Of a stretch of 5,680 nucleotides of DNA, positions 1 to 5,680 are shown in pieces. A program made the translations under genes and the position numbers. The notes beneath the pieces were generated by a model that did not search any database, was not told where the DNA came from, and saw nothing but the letters and a program-made list of their open reading frames with translations. The DNA is taken from the NCBI GenBank assembly GCA_050260095.1, contig JBLNBQ010000134.1:1-5680 (forward strand), given 5' to 3'. How positions within the stretch are numbered: position 1 is the first letter of the stretch; the number at the start of each line of letters is the position of its first letter. The DNA comes from JBLNBQ01 sp050260095 (GTDB taxonomy: Bacteria > Bacillota > UBA5301 > DYFA01).

Positions 1-1
1 G

Positions 2-145
2 GCCTTCACTGCCTTGAAGGCGCCCGTCCGACGCGTGACCCTGCCGGACGTCCCGGCGCCGTCAAGTCCCACCGAAGAGCGGGCGTACTACCCGGGGGTG
101 AACGAGGTCGCCGAGGCAGTCCGGACCACATACCAGTGGCGATGA
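2..145 (+). CDS. Dehydrogenase E1 component beta subunit-like protein, C-terminal end (partial)
   Basis: Only the last 47 codons are present; the gene begins left of the window and ends at TGA 143-145. The visible residues include APVRRVTLPDVPAP and, later, YYPGVNEVAEAVR. They match the end of the transketolase C-terminal domain in E1 beta subunits of the pyruvate and branched-chain 2-oxoacid dehydrogenase type, where the pattern PV-RVT-PDVP-P...P-V--I--AV is usual. These subunits pair with E1 alpha to bind thiamine diphosphate and decarboxylate a 2-oxoacid in the cytoplasm. The next gene starts 15 nt downstream on the same strand, so the two are probably co-transcribed. E1 alpha/beta pairs also occur inside some surface-polysaccharide clusters, so a role in making a sugar or acyl precursor is possible, but that is inference. 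The substrate cannot be told from this fragment. Confidence 0.7.
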   Translation, partial: AFTALKAPVRRVTLPDVPAPSSPTEERAYYPGVNEVAEAVRTTYQWR

Positions 146-147
146 CC

Positions 148-152
148 GGAGG
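148..152 (+). promoter_or_regulatory. Ribosome binding site GGAGG for the flippase gene
   Basis: GGAGG lies 8 nt before TTG at 161. This is an ideal core and spacing, and it decides the non-ATG start. The ATG at 142, overlapping the upstream stop codon, opens a frame that ends after ten codons, so it is not the start. The first in-frame Met lies far inside the conserved membrane domain. Confidence 0.8.
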
Positions 153-160
153 TCGGACAG

Positions 161-1789
161 TTGGGCTTGCGTGACCGGTTGCTGAAGGCCGCGGCGGTCA
201 TCTCCGCCTTGACGATCCTAAGCAAGATTCTGGGGTTTGCACGCGAGGCGTCGCTGGCCGCAGTCTTCGGAGCGACTCACGTTACCGATGCCTACCTTGT
301 GGGGCAGACCGTACCAGGCCTGGCTCTTACCGCGGTGGGAACCTCAGTGGGCACCAGTTTCATCCCCGTTTACGCCAAGGCCCTGAAGGAGCGGGGGCGG
401 GAGGGTGCTTTCGCCCTCGCCAGTTCAACCATTAACGCGACTCTGCTCTTGGCAGCGGTGTTGATCAGTCTGGGCGAACTGGCGGCTGGGCCGCTTACCA
501 GACTGGTGGCTCCCGGGTTCCAGGGTGAACTCCTCTCTCTCACTATTCGACTTACCAGAATCATGTTTCCGATGGTGTTGTGGCAGGTCTTGAGCGGAGT
601 ATTCACGGCGATGCTCCAGACGGAGGGGAGTTTCCTGATTCCGGCAACGGTGGGAGTCTGGCTCAACCTGGTCGTCATTGGTTCGGTGGTGTTCCTCGGC
701 CCGCGATTCGGCATCGAGGCAGTTGCGGTGGGCACGCTGGTCGCCGCAACGGTCCAGGCTGCGGTCCAAGTTCCAGCACTGAGGAAACTGGGGTATTCCT
801 GGCGGCCAAGTTTGGACGTCCGGGATCCGTCACTGCGGAGGATCGCCCAGTTGTCCCTGCCGGTGCTGGTTGGCAGCTCGGTGCTTCAGTTCGGACTGGT
901 TGTGGACCGGATGCTGGCCTCACACCTCGCCGAGGGCAGCATCGCCGCGCTCAACTACGCTGTCAAGCTGATGATGCTCGTTCCCGCAGTGTTGGGTACC
1001 GCGATCACCACCGTCATGTACCCCACGCTGGCGAGGCTTTCAGCCGAAGGCGATTGGCGCCGGTACAGTTCCGTCTTTACTCAGACCGTAAAGGTCATCT
1101 TCTTCGTGATGACGCCGGTAGCGGTAGGAATGATGGTACTCCGGACGCCACTGGTTCGTCTGGCGTTCGAGCGGGGCGCGTTCGATCACCGGGCTACCGC
1201 CGAGACCGCCTGGGCGCTACTTTTCTTCTCCATAGCGGTCGCAGTCATTACGCTGCGCGACCTTGCCGCCCAGGCGTTCTATTCGGTTCAGGAGACGATC
1301 GCACCCATACTCGTGGGGATTCTGGCGGTTGTCGTGAACGTCATCGTCAACCTGTGTCTGGTCGGCCCGCTTCGGCAGGGCGGACTGGCGCTGGGGACGT
1401 CGTTGGCGGTGGTTTTCAGTTCGTGGACTCTCCTCTGGCTCTTGGGCGGTCGCCTCCGCCACGTCAGCCGGGAAGAGTGCCCCGGGATTGACTTGCGGTC
1501 CATCGCCAACTCGGTCTGGCGGGTTGTCGTCGCCGCTGCCGGGATGGCGACCGTGGTACAGTTCGTCTTCTCCAGGGTTTCGGCGTTGGTGCCAGGCGGT
1601 GGGGTCGTATCCCAGGCGGTCAGGCTAGGCGCGGCAGTGGCTTCCGGAATCCTGTCGTACGCCGTGTCAGTGGTGATTCTACGCGTGCCTGAGGTAGGGC
1701 TAGTGATAGACGTTCTTCGTTCCGGCGCGGCGAAGCTGCGACGGAGTCTGGAAGCTAGCCCGGATCGTCCACAGCCGGGGAGCCAATGA
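161..1789 (+). CDS. murJ: MurJ/MviN-family lipid-linked saccharide flippase (MOP superfamily)
   Basis: This 542-residue integral membrane protein has about the length and number of hydrophobic segments (roughly 14) expected of MurJ/MviN. Family signatures are clear: SKILGFARE at 21-29, FGATHVTDAY at 36-45, FIPVY at 67-71, LVRLAFERGAFD at 331-342, and the QAFYSVQETIAPI and GGLALGTSLA stretches near 371-416. Family members flip undecaprenyl-linked saccharides, classically lipid II, from the cytoplasmic to the outer leaflet. By hand alignment with E. coli MurJ, R24 and D39 are kept (R28, D43), R18 is K22, R52 is replaced by L56, and the D269-R270 pair by V268-K269. These charged cavity residues matter for lipid II transport, so this is probably a paralogue serving another lipid-linked glycan. 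The TTG start follows a GGAGG site, and the end overlaps the O-antigen ligase-like gene by ATGA, implying translational coupling. Family membership is firm; the symbol reflects family, and the substrate is uncertain. Confidence 0.88.
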   Translation: MGLRDRLLKAAAVISALTILSKILGFAREASLAAVFGATHVTDAYLVGQTVPGLALTAVGTSVGTSFIPVYAKALKERGREGAFALASSTINATLLLAAVLISLGELAAGPLTRLVAPGFQGELLSLTIRLTRIMFPMVLWQVLSGVFTAMLQTEGSFLIPATVGVWLNLVVIGSVVFLGPRFGIEAVAVGTLVAATVQAAVQVPALRKLGYSWRPSLDVRDPSLRRIAQLSLPVLVGSSVLQFGLVVDRMLASHLAEGSIAALNYAVKLMMLVPAVLGTAITTVMYPTLARLSAEGDWRRYSSVFTQTVKVIFFVMTPVAVGMMVLRTPLVRLAFERGAFDHRATAETAWALLFFSIAVAVITLRDLAAQAFYSVQETIAPILVGILAVVVNVIVNLCLVGPLRQGGLALGTSLAVVFSSWTLLWLLGGRLRHVSREECPGIDLRSIANSVWRVVVAAAGMATVVQFVFSRVSALVPGGGVVSQAVRLGAAVASGILSYAVSVVILRVPEVGLVIDVLRSGAAKLRRSLEASPDRPQPGSQ

Positions 1790-2937
1790 TGAGAGAAGCG
1801 AGTCTGGTACTGACCAGTGGTTGGGTCGCAGCCTTCTTGCTCCAGGGGTTCGGGAATACGTCATTGGGGCTGCTTCTGGTGGCGGCTGGCCTCTTAGGAG
1901 CCTGGGCGCGTCGCAAGTGGGGACCACGCTTGGAGGACCCGGGGCACTGGCTCTTCGTGGCGCTCCTTGCTGCCATGGTGGTCAGTGCTTTCGCATCACT
2001 GGACCGTCGGGTGGCGTTCGCCTTCACCCTTGGTTTCGCCCTGTTGACTTGGGCGTTCGTCTTCGGCTCCGAGTGGCTGGCCGAGCGGTTCGAATTGCTT
2101 ACCGCCAGACTGCTGCCCCTCTTGGCTGTGGGCAGTTCCGCTTCATTCCTGTATGCGGTGGTACGGACCCTGGTGACCCATCAGGCGAGAGGCATCACCT
2201 TGTTTGCTGGCGAGAACGGGCTGGGTACCCTCACCATTCTCTGCGGTGGAGTGACCATTGGATATCTGTCCGGACTGGAGGGGCGCTGGCGATATCTCGT
2301 CATCCCCTACAGTCTTTTGACGGTGGCGGCACTCCTGGCGTGCGGATCCCGAGGCGCCTGGCTTGGATTTGTCACCATGGCAGCGGCGCTAGGCTCAGTC
2401 AACCGGCGCCTGCGGTGGTGGGCCGCAACCGGAGTGGTGGCGCTCATCCTTATCCTGGCCCTGAGTCCTGCCTTCTCGTATCGCTTTCTGGCGGCCTTCG
2501 ACGTGTCCAAGAACATGTCCCGGGTCTACATCTACCGCTCCACGTTGAACATGATCCGGGATCACCCCTGGATTGGCGTTGGCGCCGGCGTTTTCGGGGA
2601 GGTTTACCCGCACTACATCCTCCCGGGGGACCCCGACCCGGGGGCGGCTTTTGCCCACAACCTGCTTTTGCAGGTGGCGGCGGAGTTTGGCATCCTTGGA
2701 CTCACGGTCTTCGTGGTGCTGTTGGGCCGCATCCTCTGGGTGGCGGGGAAACTAGCCCTGCGGAAGGGACTGCTTTATCAGGGCATCTTCGCCGCGCTGG
2801 TCGGTACTCTGGTACATCAGCAGGTTGACATCCCAATCTGGGGATTTGAGATTGGCGGAGCGTTTTGGATCCTCTGCGGCCTTGTCCTCGCCACCCATGC
2901 TCGGGAGCGGAGGGGGCGACCTCTTAGATCATGGTGA
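1786..2937 (+). CDS. O-antigen ligase/polymerase family membrane protein (Wzy_C/WaaL-like)
   Basis: This 383-residue, strongly hydrophobic protein has about ten predicted membrane segments. The O-antigen ligase domain shows as ACGSRGAWLG at 185-194. A periplasmic or extracellular loop follows, with a RVYIYRSTLNMIRDHPWIGVGAG stretch at 246-268, then FAHNLLLQVAAEFGILGL at 289-306. R189 and H291 sit where conserved Arg and His residues are found in WaaL-type enzymes. The family transfers glycan from undecaprenyl diphosphate to an acceptor (WaaL: lipid A core; others: proteins or polymer) or polymerises repeat units (Wzy); sequence alone does not separate these. The gene overlaps the flippase gene by ATGA, and a second ATG at 1789 is better spaced (6 nt) from GGGGAG at 1777-1782, so the true start may be one codon later. 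With the flippase it forms a plausible flip-then-ligate or flip-then-polymerise module. Its last 9 nt overlap the end of a convergent gene. Confidence 0.87.
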   Translation: MMREASLVLTSGWVAAFLLQGFGNTSLGLLLVAAGLLGAWARRKWGPRLEDPGHWLFVALLAAMVVSAFASLDRRVAFAFTLGFALLTWAFVFGSEWLAERFELLTARLLPLLAVGSSASFLYAVVRTLVTHQARGITLFAGENGLGTLTILCGGVTIGYLSGLEGRWRYLVIPYSLLTVAALLACGSRGAWLGFVTMAAALGSVNRRLRWWAATGVVALILILALSPAFSYRFLAAFDVSKNMSRVYIYRSTLNMIRDHPWIGVGAGVFGEVYPHYILPGDPDPGAAFAHNLLLQVAAEFGILGLTVFVVLLGRILWVAGKLALRKGLLYQGIFAALVGTLVHQQVDIPIWGFEIGGAFWILCGLVLATHARERRGRPLRSW

Positions 2938-3201
2938 GTGGAATTCTCGAGATATGATCTGTGCCATGATGACACTGACCTTGACTGCGCCACGGCGTCT
3001 CAGATGCTGATAGTCCAGGAAGTCGGAAGCAGCTACGCCTGTCGGTAAAGAATCCAGGCGCACCTTCAGGTCCGGGTTCAGTACAGCGAACACCTTCTGG
3101 CGCCACAACCGGTCCTCCATGGCGTGTCGGGAAGACACTTCCGCTGCGTACGCCGGGGTTACCGGAAGCTCCACGAGAACGGTGCGCAAGCCGTCGGCTC
3201 T
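2929..3201 (-). pseudogene. SGNH-hydrolase/O-acyltransferase-like gene, 3' fragment cut by the IS21 element
   Basis: Ninety codons plus TGA (2929-2931) read leftward, with GC-rich third positions like a real gene. The fragment opens with RADGLRTVLVELPVTPAY, resembling the strand-plus-Pro element late in SGNH folds. It ends with DFLDYQHLRRRGAVKVSVIMA, where D63 (3013-3015) and H66 (3004-3006) form the D-x-x-H motif that supplies two catalytic residues in SGNH/GDSL, DltD-like and AlgX-like enzymes, followed by the usual Gly and amphipathic helix. The nucleophile Ser, Gly and Asn blocks are missing. The resemblance stops exactly at the deduced left end of the insertion sequence, so the N-terminal part should lie beyond 5680. 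Such proteins often move acyl groups onto extracellular polysaccharides, which fits the neighbours. The family call rests on a short stretch and memory of the motif; a disrupted coding sequence is better supported than the exact family. Confidence 0.6.
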
Positions 3202-3260
3202 TGGAAATGGCCATCGCGAAATGCACCAGTGCGGCCACGAAAAAGTGCACCACCCCGGCA
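3202..3260. repeat. Left end of the IS21 element: terminal inverted repeat and transposase-binding repeats
   Basis: The end opens with TGGAAATGG at 3202. Two related repeats follow at 3219-3237 (AAATGCACCAGTGCGGCCA) and 3243-3260 (AAGTGCACCACCCCGGCA), 24 bp apart. The same spacing is seen at the right end. This end lies just beyond the istB stop codon. Confidence 0.8.
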
Positions 3261-3264
3261 TGGC

Positions 3265-4029
3265 TTAACAGGCCTCTGTCTCCCTGCGTCTTAGGCTTTC
3301 TTTGAACCGGAAGCTATCACCATTGGTCGCGATGATGTGTGCCTTATGTACCAGGCGGTCAATCACCGCCGCCGTGAGCCCCTCCTCTCCGAAGATCTCC
3401 GTCCAGCGGGAAAAGTCCAGGTTGGTCGTGATTATGGTGCTGCCCGCCTCGTGGCGGGAAGAGACGAAGTGGAACATGAGATCGGCCGCCTCGGCGCTGA
3501 ACGGGATGTAGCCGAGCTCGTCTATCACAGTCAGGTCATAGCGCAGCCAGCGCTTCTCCAACCTCCCCAGACTCAGTTCCTTCTGGGCGGCCATCAGTTC
3601 GTTCGCCAGGGTTATGGCTCGGTAGAACCGGACACTGAAGCCCTTCTGGCAGGCGATGGTCGCAAGGGCAATCGCCAGGTGGGTCTTGCCGGTGCCAGGG
3701 TTGCCTGCGAAGATGAGATTCTCTTTCTGCCGGATGTAGCTGCAGTCGGCCAGGGAGAGGATCCGGTTGGCCGGGATGCCTGGTTGGGCCGAGAAATCGA
3801 AACTCTCCAAGGTCTTGGTCAGGGGGAATTTCGCCGCCTTGAGCTTGCGCTGGATGCGCTTCTGCTCTCTGAGCCCCAGCTCTTGCTCCAGGCAGGCCTG
3901 TAGAAACTCGGAGTAGGGCAGGTTCGCCGCCTCCGCCTCCCGGATCACGCTCCGGTAACCCTGGGCCAGGCCCGGGAGCTTTAGCATCTTCAAGTAGCTA
4001 GCGAGGATCGCCTCGTTGGCGGAGTTCAT
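3265..4029 (-). CDS. istB: IS21-family helper ATPase IstB (AAA+)
   Basis: The 254-residue product has the usual IstB length and layout. An N-terminal helical region (about 1-90) is followed by an AAA+ domain with Walker A GNPGTGKTH at 109-117 (K115, T116), Walker B LTVIDELGY at 166-174 (D170, E171) and a sensor-like TTNLDFSRW at 201-209. R225 in the DRLVHKA stretch is a candidate arginine finger. IstB proteins bind ATP and DNA non-specifically, assemble on target DNA and help the IstA transposase choose and capture the insertion site; they also resemble DnaC-type helicase loaders. ATG at 4029-4027 overlaps the istA stop (4028-4026) as ATGA, and GGGGGTGG (4044-4037) sits 7 nt upstream, so translation is probably coupled. 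No motif is missing. Identification is secure. Confidence 0.97.
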   Translation of the reverse strand: MNSANEAILASYLKMLKLPGLAQGYRSVIREAEAANLPYSEFLQACLEQELGLREQKRIQRKLKAAKFPLTKTLESFDFSAQPGIPANRILSLADCSYIRQKENLIFAGNPGTGKTHLAIALATIACQKGFSVRFYRAITLANELMAAQKELSLGRLEKRWLRYDLTVIDELGYIPFSAEAADLMFHFVSSRHEAGSTIITTNLDFSRWTEIFGEEGLTAAVIDRLVHKAHIIATNGDSFRFKESLRRRETEAC

Positions 4030-5534
4030 CGCTGCGCCACCCCCTGGCCGGAGAGTAGTCGGTCATAGGCACCTAAGCGAGGCTTCAGTACCTTGATCTC
4101 CCCGAGAGTCGGGTGGACGCTAAGATCCAGCGGCTCAGGCTGGCCGGCGCTCGTCAGCCCATCCAGGAGGCAGCGGACTGCATCGTAGCTGTAGCAGCCC
4201 TTAGCCATCGCCTCCTCCAAAGCTTCAGCTACCAGAGCGTGGTCATGATTCTTGAACAACCCGAGTACGAAGGCCATCTCTCGGGCGGCAGTCGGGGAGT
4301 TGTTTGTGAGGCCCTCATGGAAGCGCTGGAGCACCTGGGCTGCTTCGCTCGCCAGGACCGCCTTGGCGTGGCCCAGGGCGCCCTGCTTCCTGGCCAGGAG
4401 GTCCACCCGGTGGCTTAGCAGTTCCACCTCTGCACCCTTGGTGTATTGCCGCCGGTGTTCGGCAATCACCTGCCCCTGGTGGTAGACCAGGACTCGCTCG
4501 GGGTAGCCTTTCACCTCCACTGTCCGGTAAGCGCAGGCCACGGGCACCGAGTATTTCACCCCGTCGAAGATCACACGGGCGTACTTGCCGGTGTTGGTCT
4601 GAATGATCCGAGCCACGTCGTACGGCTTGGCCGGCAGCGGCAGCAGATGCTCGCGTTCGGTGGCCAGAGCCTCATGCACCCTCAGTGCCGAGTCCGGCAC
4701 GTAAGCCTCCTTGAGGTGCCTGGCCATCTTGGCAGCGATGAACTCGTTCAGTTCCTCCAGGCTCTCCACCTCGGGGATGGGGGTGAAGACGTTGTGCTCC
4801 AGGAACTTAACCAGGCTTTCAACCTGCCCTTTCTCATTGCCCTTGGCGGGGGTGCAGTAGCGGCTCTGGAAGGCGAAGTGGGCCTGGAACCGCACAAACT
4901 GCGGGTTCTCCCAGCGCTCACCGTGACGAAGGGTAACGCCGGTGGGCAGGTTATCGTAGACCACCACCGCCGGTACGCCGCCAAGGTACTCAAAGCCGCG
5001 CTGGTTGCCATCCAGGAAGCACTCCATCTGTTGGCTGGGGTAGGCCCTCGCCCACCATGCTCTGGAGGCGCAAAGGCGCAGGGCGAAGACGTTCACCCGG
5101 GTGAGTTGGCCGCCCAGCTTAACCCATGGCTCCAGCCAATCCCCCTGCGCCGCCTGGCCGTACTGGAACTTAAGACTCAGGAAAGCCTCCTTCTCGGCGA
5201 GGGAGAGTTCTTCTCGGAGCGAGGCCACCAGCCGGCGCACCGAACGCTCCGAGCAAGAGTATCCCTGCTCCAAGAGTAGGTCGTGGATCCGCTTGGCCGT
5301 GTGGGTCTGCTTGCGGGAGGGGGAGAGCTTGTCCCTAAGCAGGATTTCCCGCACCATCTCTCTCAAGGCGCCGGTTACGGGGTACCTGCGCTCGGCCTTC
5401 TTCATTTCCCAAGGTCCGTCGGTCCCGATGTACTTGGCCACCGTGCGTCGGTTGAGCCCGGTCCGCTCAGCGATCTGTCTCATGGACAGGCCTTCTCGAA
5501 AGAACAGCACTCTGATAGACTGGATTTGGTCCAC
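4026..5534 (-). CDS. istA: IS21-family transposase IstA (DDE integrase core)
   Basis: From the chosen start the protein has 502 residues, within the family range. An N-terminal helix-turn-helix (about 16-36, GLSMRQIAERTGLNRRTVAKYI) is typical for binding the terminal repeats. A second DNA-binding region covers about 45-105. The retroviral-integrase-like core gives the DDE triad: D132 in AQGDW, D194 in VVYDN, and E239 in GNEKGQVES. A C-terminal Mu-transposase-like beta domain follows around 310-370. IstA cuts and joins the element ends; istB follows with ATGA overlap. Start choice: GTG at 5534 is preceded by GAGGTGATC (5546-5538), a nine-base match to the anti-Shine-Dalgarno, and gives the usual N-terminus beginning just before the first helix. 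GTG at 5543 is possible. The longer GTG at 5615 would put the start inside a terminal repeat and adds 27 residues unlike the family. Confidence 0.96.
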   Translation of the reverse strand: MDQIQSIRVLFFREGLSMRQIAERTGLNRRTVAKYIGTDGPWEMKKAERRYPVTGALREMVREILLRDKLSPSRKQTHTAKRIHDLLLEQGYSCSERSVRRLVASLREELSLAEKEAFLSLKFQYGQAAQGDWLEPWVKLGGQLTRVNVFALRLCASRAWWARAYPSQQMECFLDGNQRGFEYLGGVPAVVVYDNLPTGVTLRHGERWENPQFVRFQAHFAFQSRYCTPAKGNEKGQVESLVKFLEHNVFTPIPEVESLEELNEFIAAKMARHLKEAYVPDSALRVHEALATEREHLLPLPAKPYDVARIIQTNTGKYARVIFDGVKYSVPVACAYRTVEVKGYPERVLVYHQGQVIAEHRRQYTKGAEVELLSHRVDLLARKQGALGHAKAVLASEAAQVLQRFHEGLTNNSPTAAREMAFVLGLFKNHDHALVAEALEEAMAKGCYSYDAVRCLLDGLTSAGQPEPLDLSVHPTLGEIKVLKPRLGAYDRLLSGQGVAQR

Positions 5535-5537
5535 TCC

Positions 5538-5546
5538 GATCACCTC
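5538..5546 (-). promoter_or_regulatory. Ribosome binding site GAGGTGATC for istA
   Basis: Read on the minus strand, GAGGTGATC pairs with nine bases of the usual 16S rRNA 3' end and lies just upstream of GTG at 5534. This is the strongest translation signal near the istA start. A weaker G-rich run at 5551-5555 could serve GTG at 5543 instead. Confidence 0.6.
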
Positions 5547-5598
5547 ATAACCCCCGTATCCATGGCTGTCCAGACAACATCCATGATACAGGGTTTGG

Positions 5599-5680
5599 TG
5601 GCCGGGGTGGATCACTCTACGTGGCCGCGTGGTGCACTTCTTGATGGCCGAAGTGGTGCACTTTCAGTTTACCGTTACCA
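5599..5680. repeat. Right end of the IS21 element: terminal inverted repeat and three transposase-binding repeats
   Basis: Read inward on the minus strand, the end starts TGGTAACGGTAAACTGAAAG. Three related repeats follow: 5645-5663 (AAGTGCACCACTTCGGCCA), 5622-5639 (AAGTGCACCACGCGGCCA) and a diverged copy at 5599-5616 (AGTGATCCACCCCGGCCA). Steps are 24 then about 22 bp. Three copies here against two at the left make the ends asymmetric. The istA promoter should lie between here and 5546, but I see no convincing -35/-10 pair. Confidence 0.8.

Larger units (their letters stand above)
3202..5680 (-). mobile_element. IS21-family insertion sequence (about 2.48 kb, apparently complete)
   Basis: The element carries the istA-istB gene pair in IS21 order with a 4-nt ATGA overlap. 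Both ends start with TGG read inward. Ungapped alignment of the two ends gives 25 identities in the first 36 positions (3202-3237 against the reverse complement of 5645-5680). Internal repeats follow at 24-bp steps, which is typical of IS21 transposase-binding arrays. Both genes are open and keep their catalytic motifs, so the copy may be active. The left boundary coincides with the point where the SGNH-like coding sequence is broken. The right boundary is the last base of the window, so it could extend further, and the expected 4-8 bp target duplication (left flank TCGGCTCT at 3194-3201) cannot be tested here. Confidence 0.88.

Noticed and set aside
580..1491. Long plus-strand open frame inside the flippase gene
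   Set aside because: It is an out-of-frame shadow, rich in Gly, Arg, Pro and Ser with no motif. The overlapping flippase frame explains the sequence.
1821..2828. Long plus-strand open frame inside the O-antigen ligase-like gene
   Set aside because: Low-complexity Gly/Arg/Pro/His-rich shadow with no recognisable domain, caused by high GC at third positions of the real frame.
2924..3253. Second minus-strand open frame across the SGNH-like fragment
   Set aside because: It is in another phase from the frame with the DxxH motif, has no conserved pattern and crosses the IS boundary without meaning.
3337..3903. Plus-strand open frame antisense to istB
   Set aside because: It lies entirely within istB, whose motifs are intact, and has no ribosome site or recognisable domain.
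4446..5279. Plus-strand open frame of 277 codons antisense to istA
   Set aside because: Complementary shadow of the transposase core; its Leu/Val/His-rich composition is a usual product of a GC-rich opposite strand.
4026..5615. Longer istA starting at GTG 5615
   Set aside because: This start lies within a terminal repeat and adds residues not typical of IstA. GTG 5534 has a nine-base ribosome-site match and the expected N-terminus.
5560..5640. Possible istA promoter, such as TTGTCT with a downstream GATAC-like box on the minus strand
   Set aside because: The boxes are weak and would leave almost no leader before the chosen GTG. I could not support one pair over others.

Overview
The window looks like a high-GC bacterial chromosome segment: the tail of a polysaccharide-type gene cluster, into which an intact IS21-family insertion sequence has jumped. 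The taxon cannot be fixed from this sequence. High GC, strong Shine-Dalgarno sites and GTG/TTG starts would fit a high-GC Bacillota lineage, but that is a guess.

Left part (1-2937, + strand): the end of a thiamine-diphosphate dehydrogenase E1 beta-like gene (stop at 143-145) is followed 15 nt later by a MurJ/MviN-family flippase (161-1789, TTG start behind GGAGG). That gene overlaps by ATGA an O-antigen ligase/polymerase-like membrane protein (1786-2937). The tight spacing argues for one operon. The flippase would turn a lipid-linked saccharide to the outer face of the membrane, and the ligase/polymerase would then join or extend the saccharide there. The flippase lacks two arginines of the E. 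coli MurJ lipid II cavity, which fits a cluster-specific, non-lipid II role.

Middle (2929-3201, - strand): 90 codons of the C-terminal end of an SGNH-hydrolase/O-acyltransferase-like protein, including a DxxH catalytic-type motif. It converges on the ligase gene, and the two ends overlap by 9 nt. Its N-terminal part is absent because the insertion sequence starts exactly where its recognisable coding stops.

Right part (3202-5680, - strand): an apparently complete IS21-family element of about 2.48 kb. It has istA (DDE transposase, overlapping by ATGA) then istB (AAA+ ATPase), and imperfect terminal inverted repeats containing several copies of a roughly 19-bp AAGTGCACCA...CGGCCA repeat. The deduced right end falls on the last base of the window, so the right flank, the target duplication and the rest of the SGNH gene are not visible.

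I found no RNA gene, CRISPR array or convincing factor-independent terminator, and no sign of a wholly new system. The most informative features are the gene disruption and the atypical flippase paired with the ligase.
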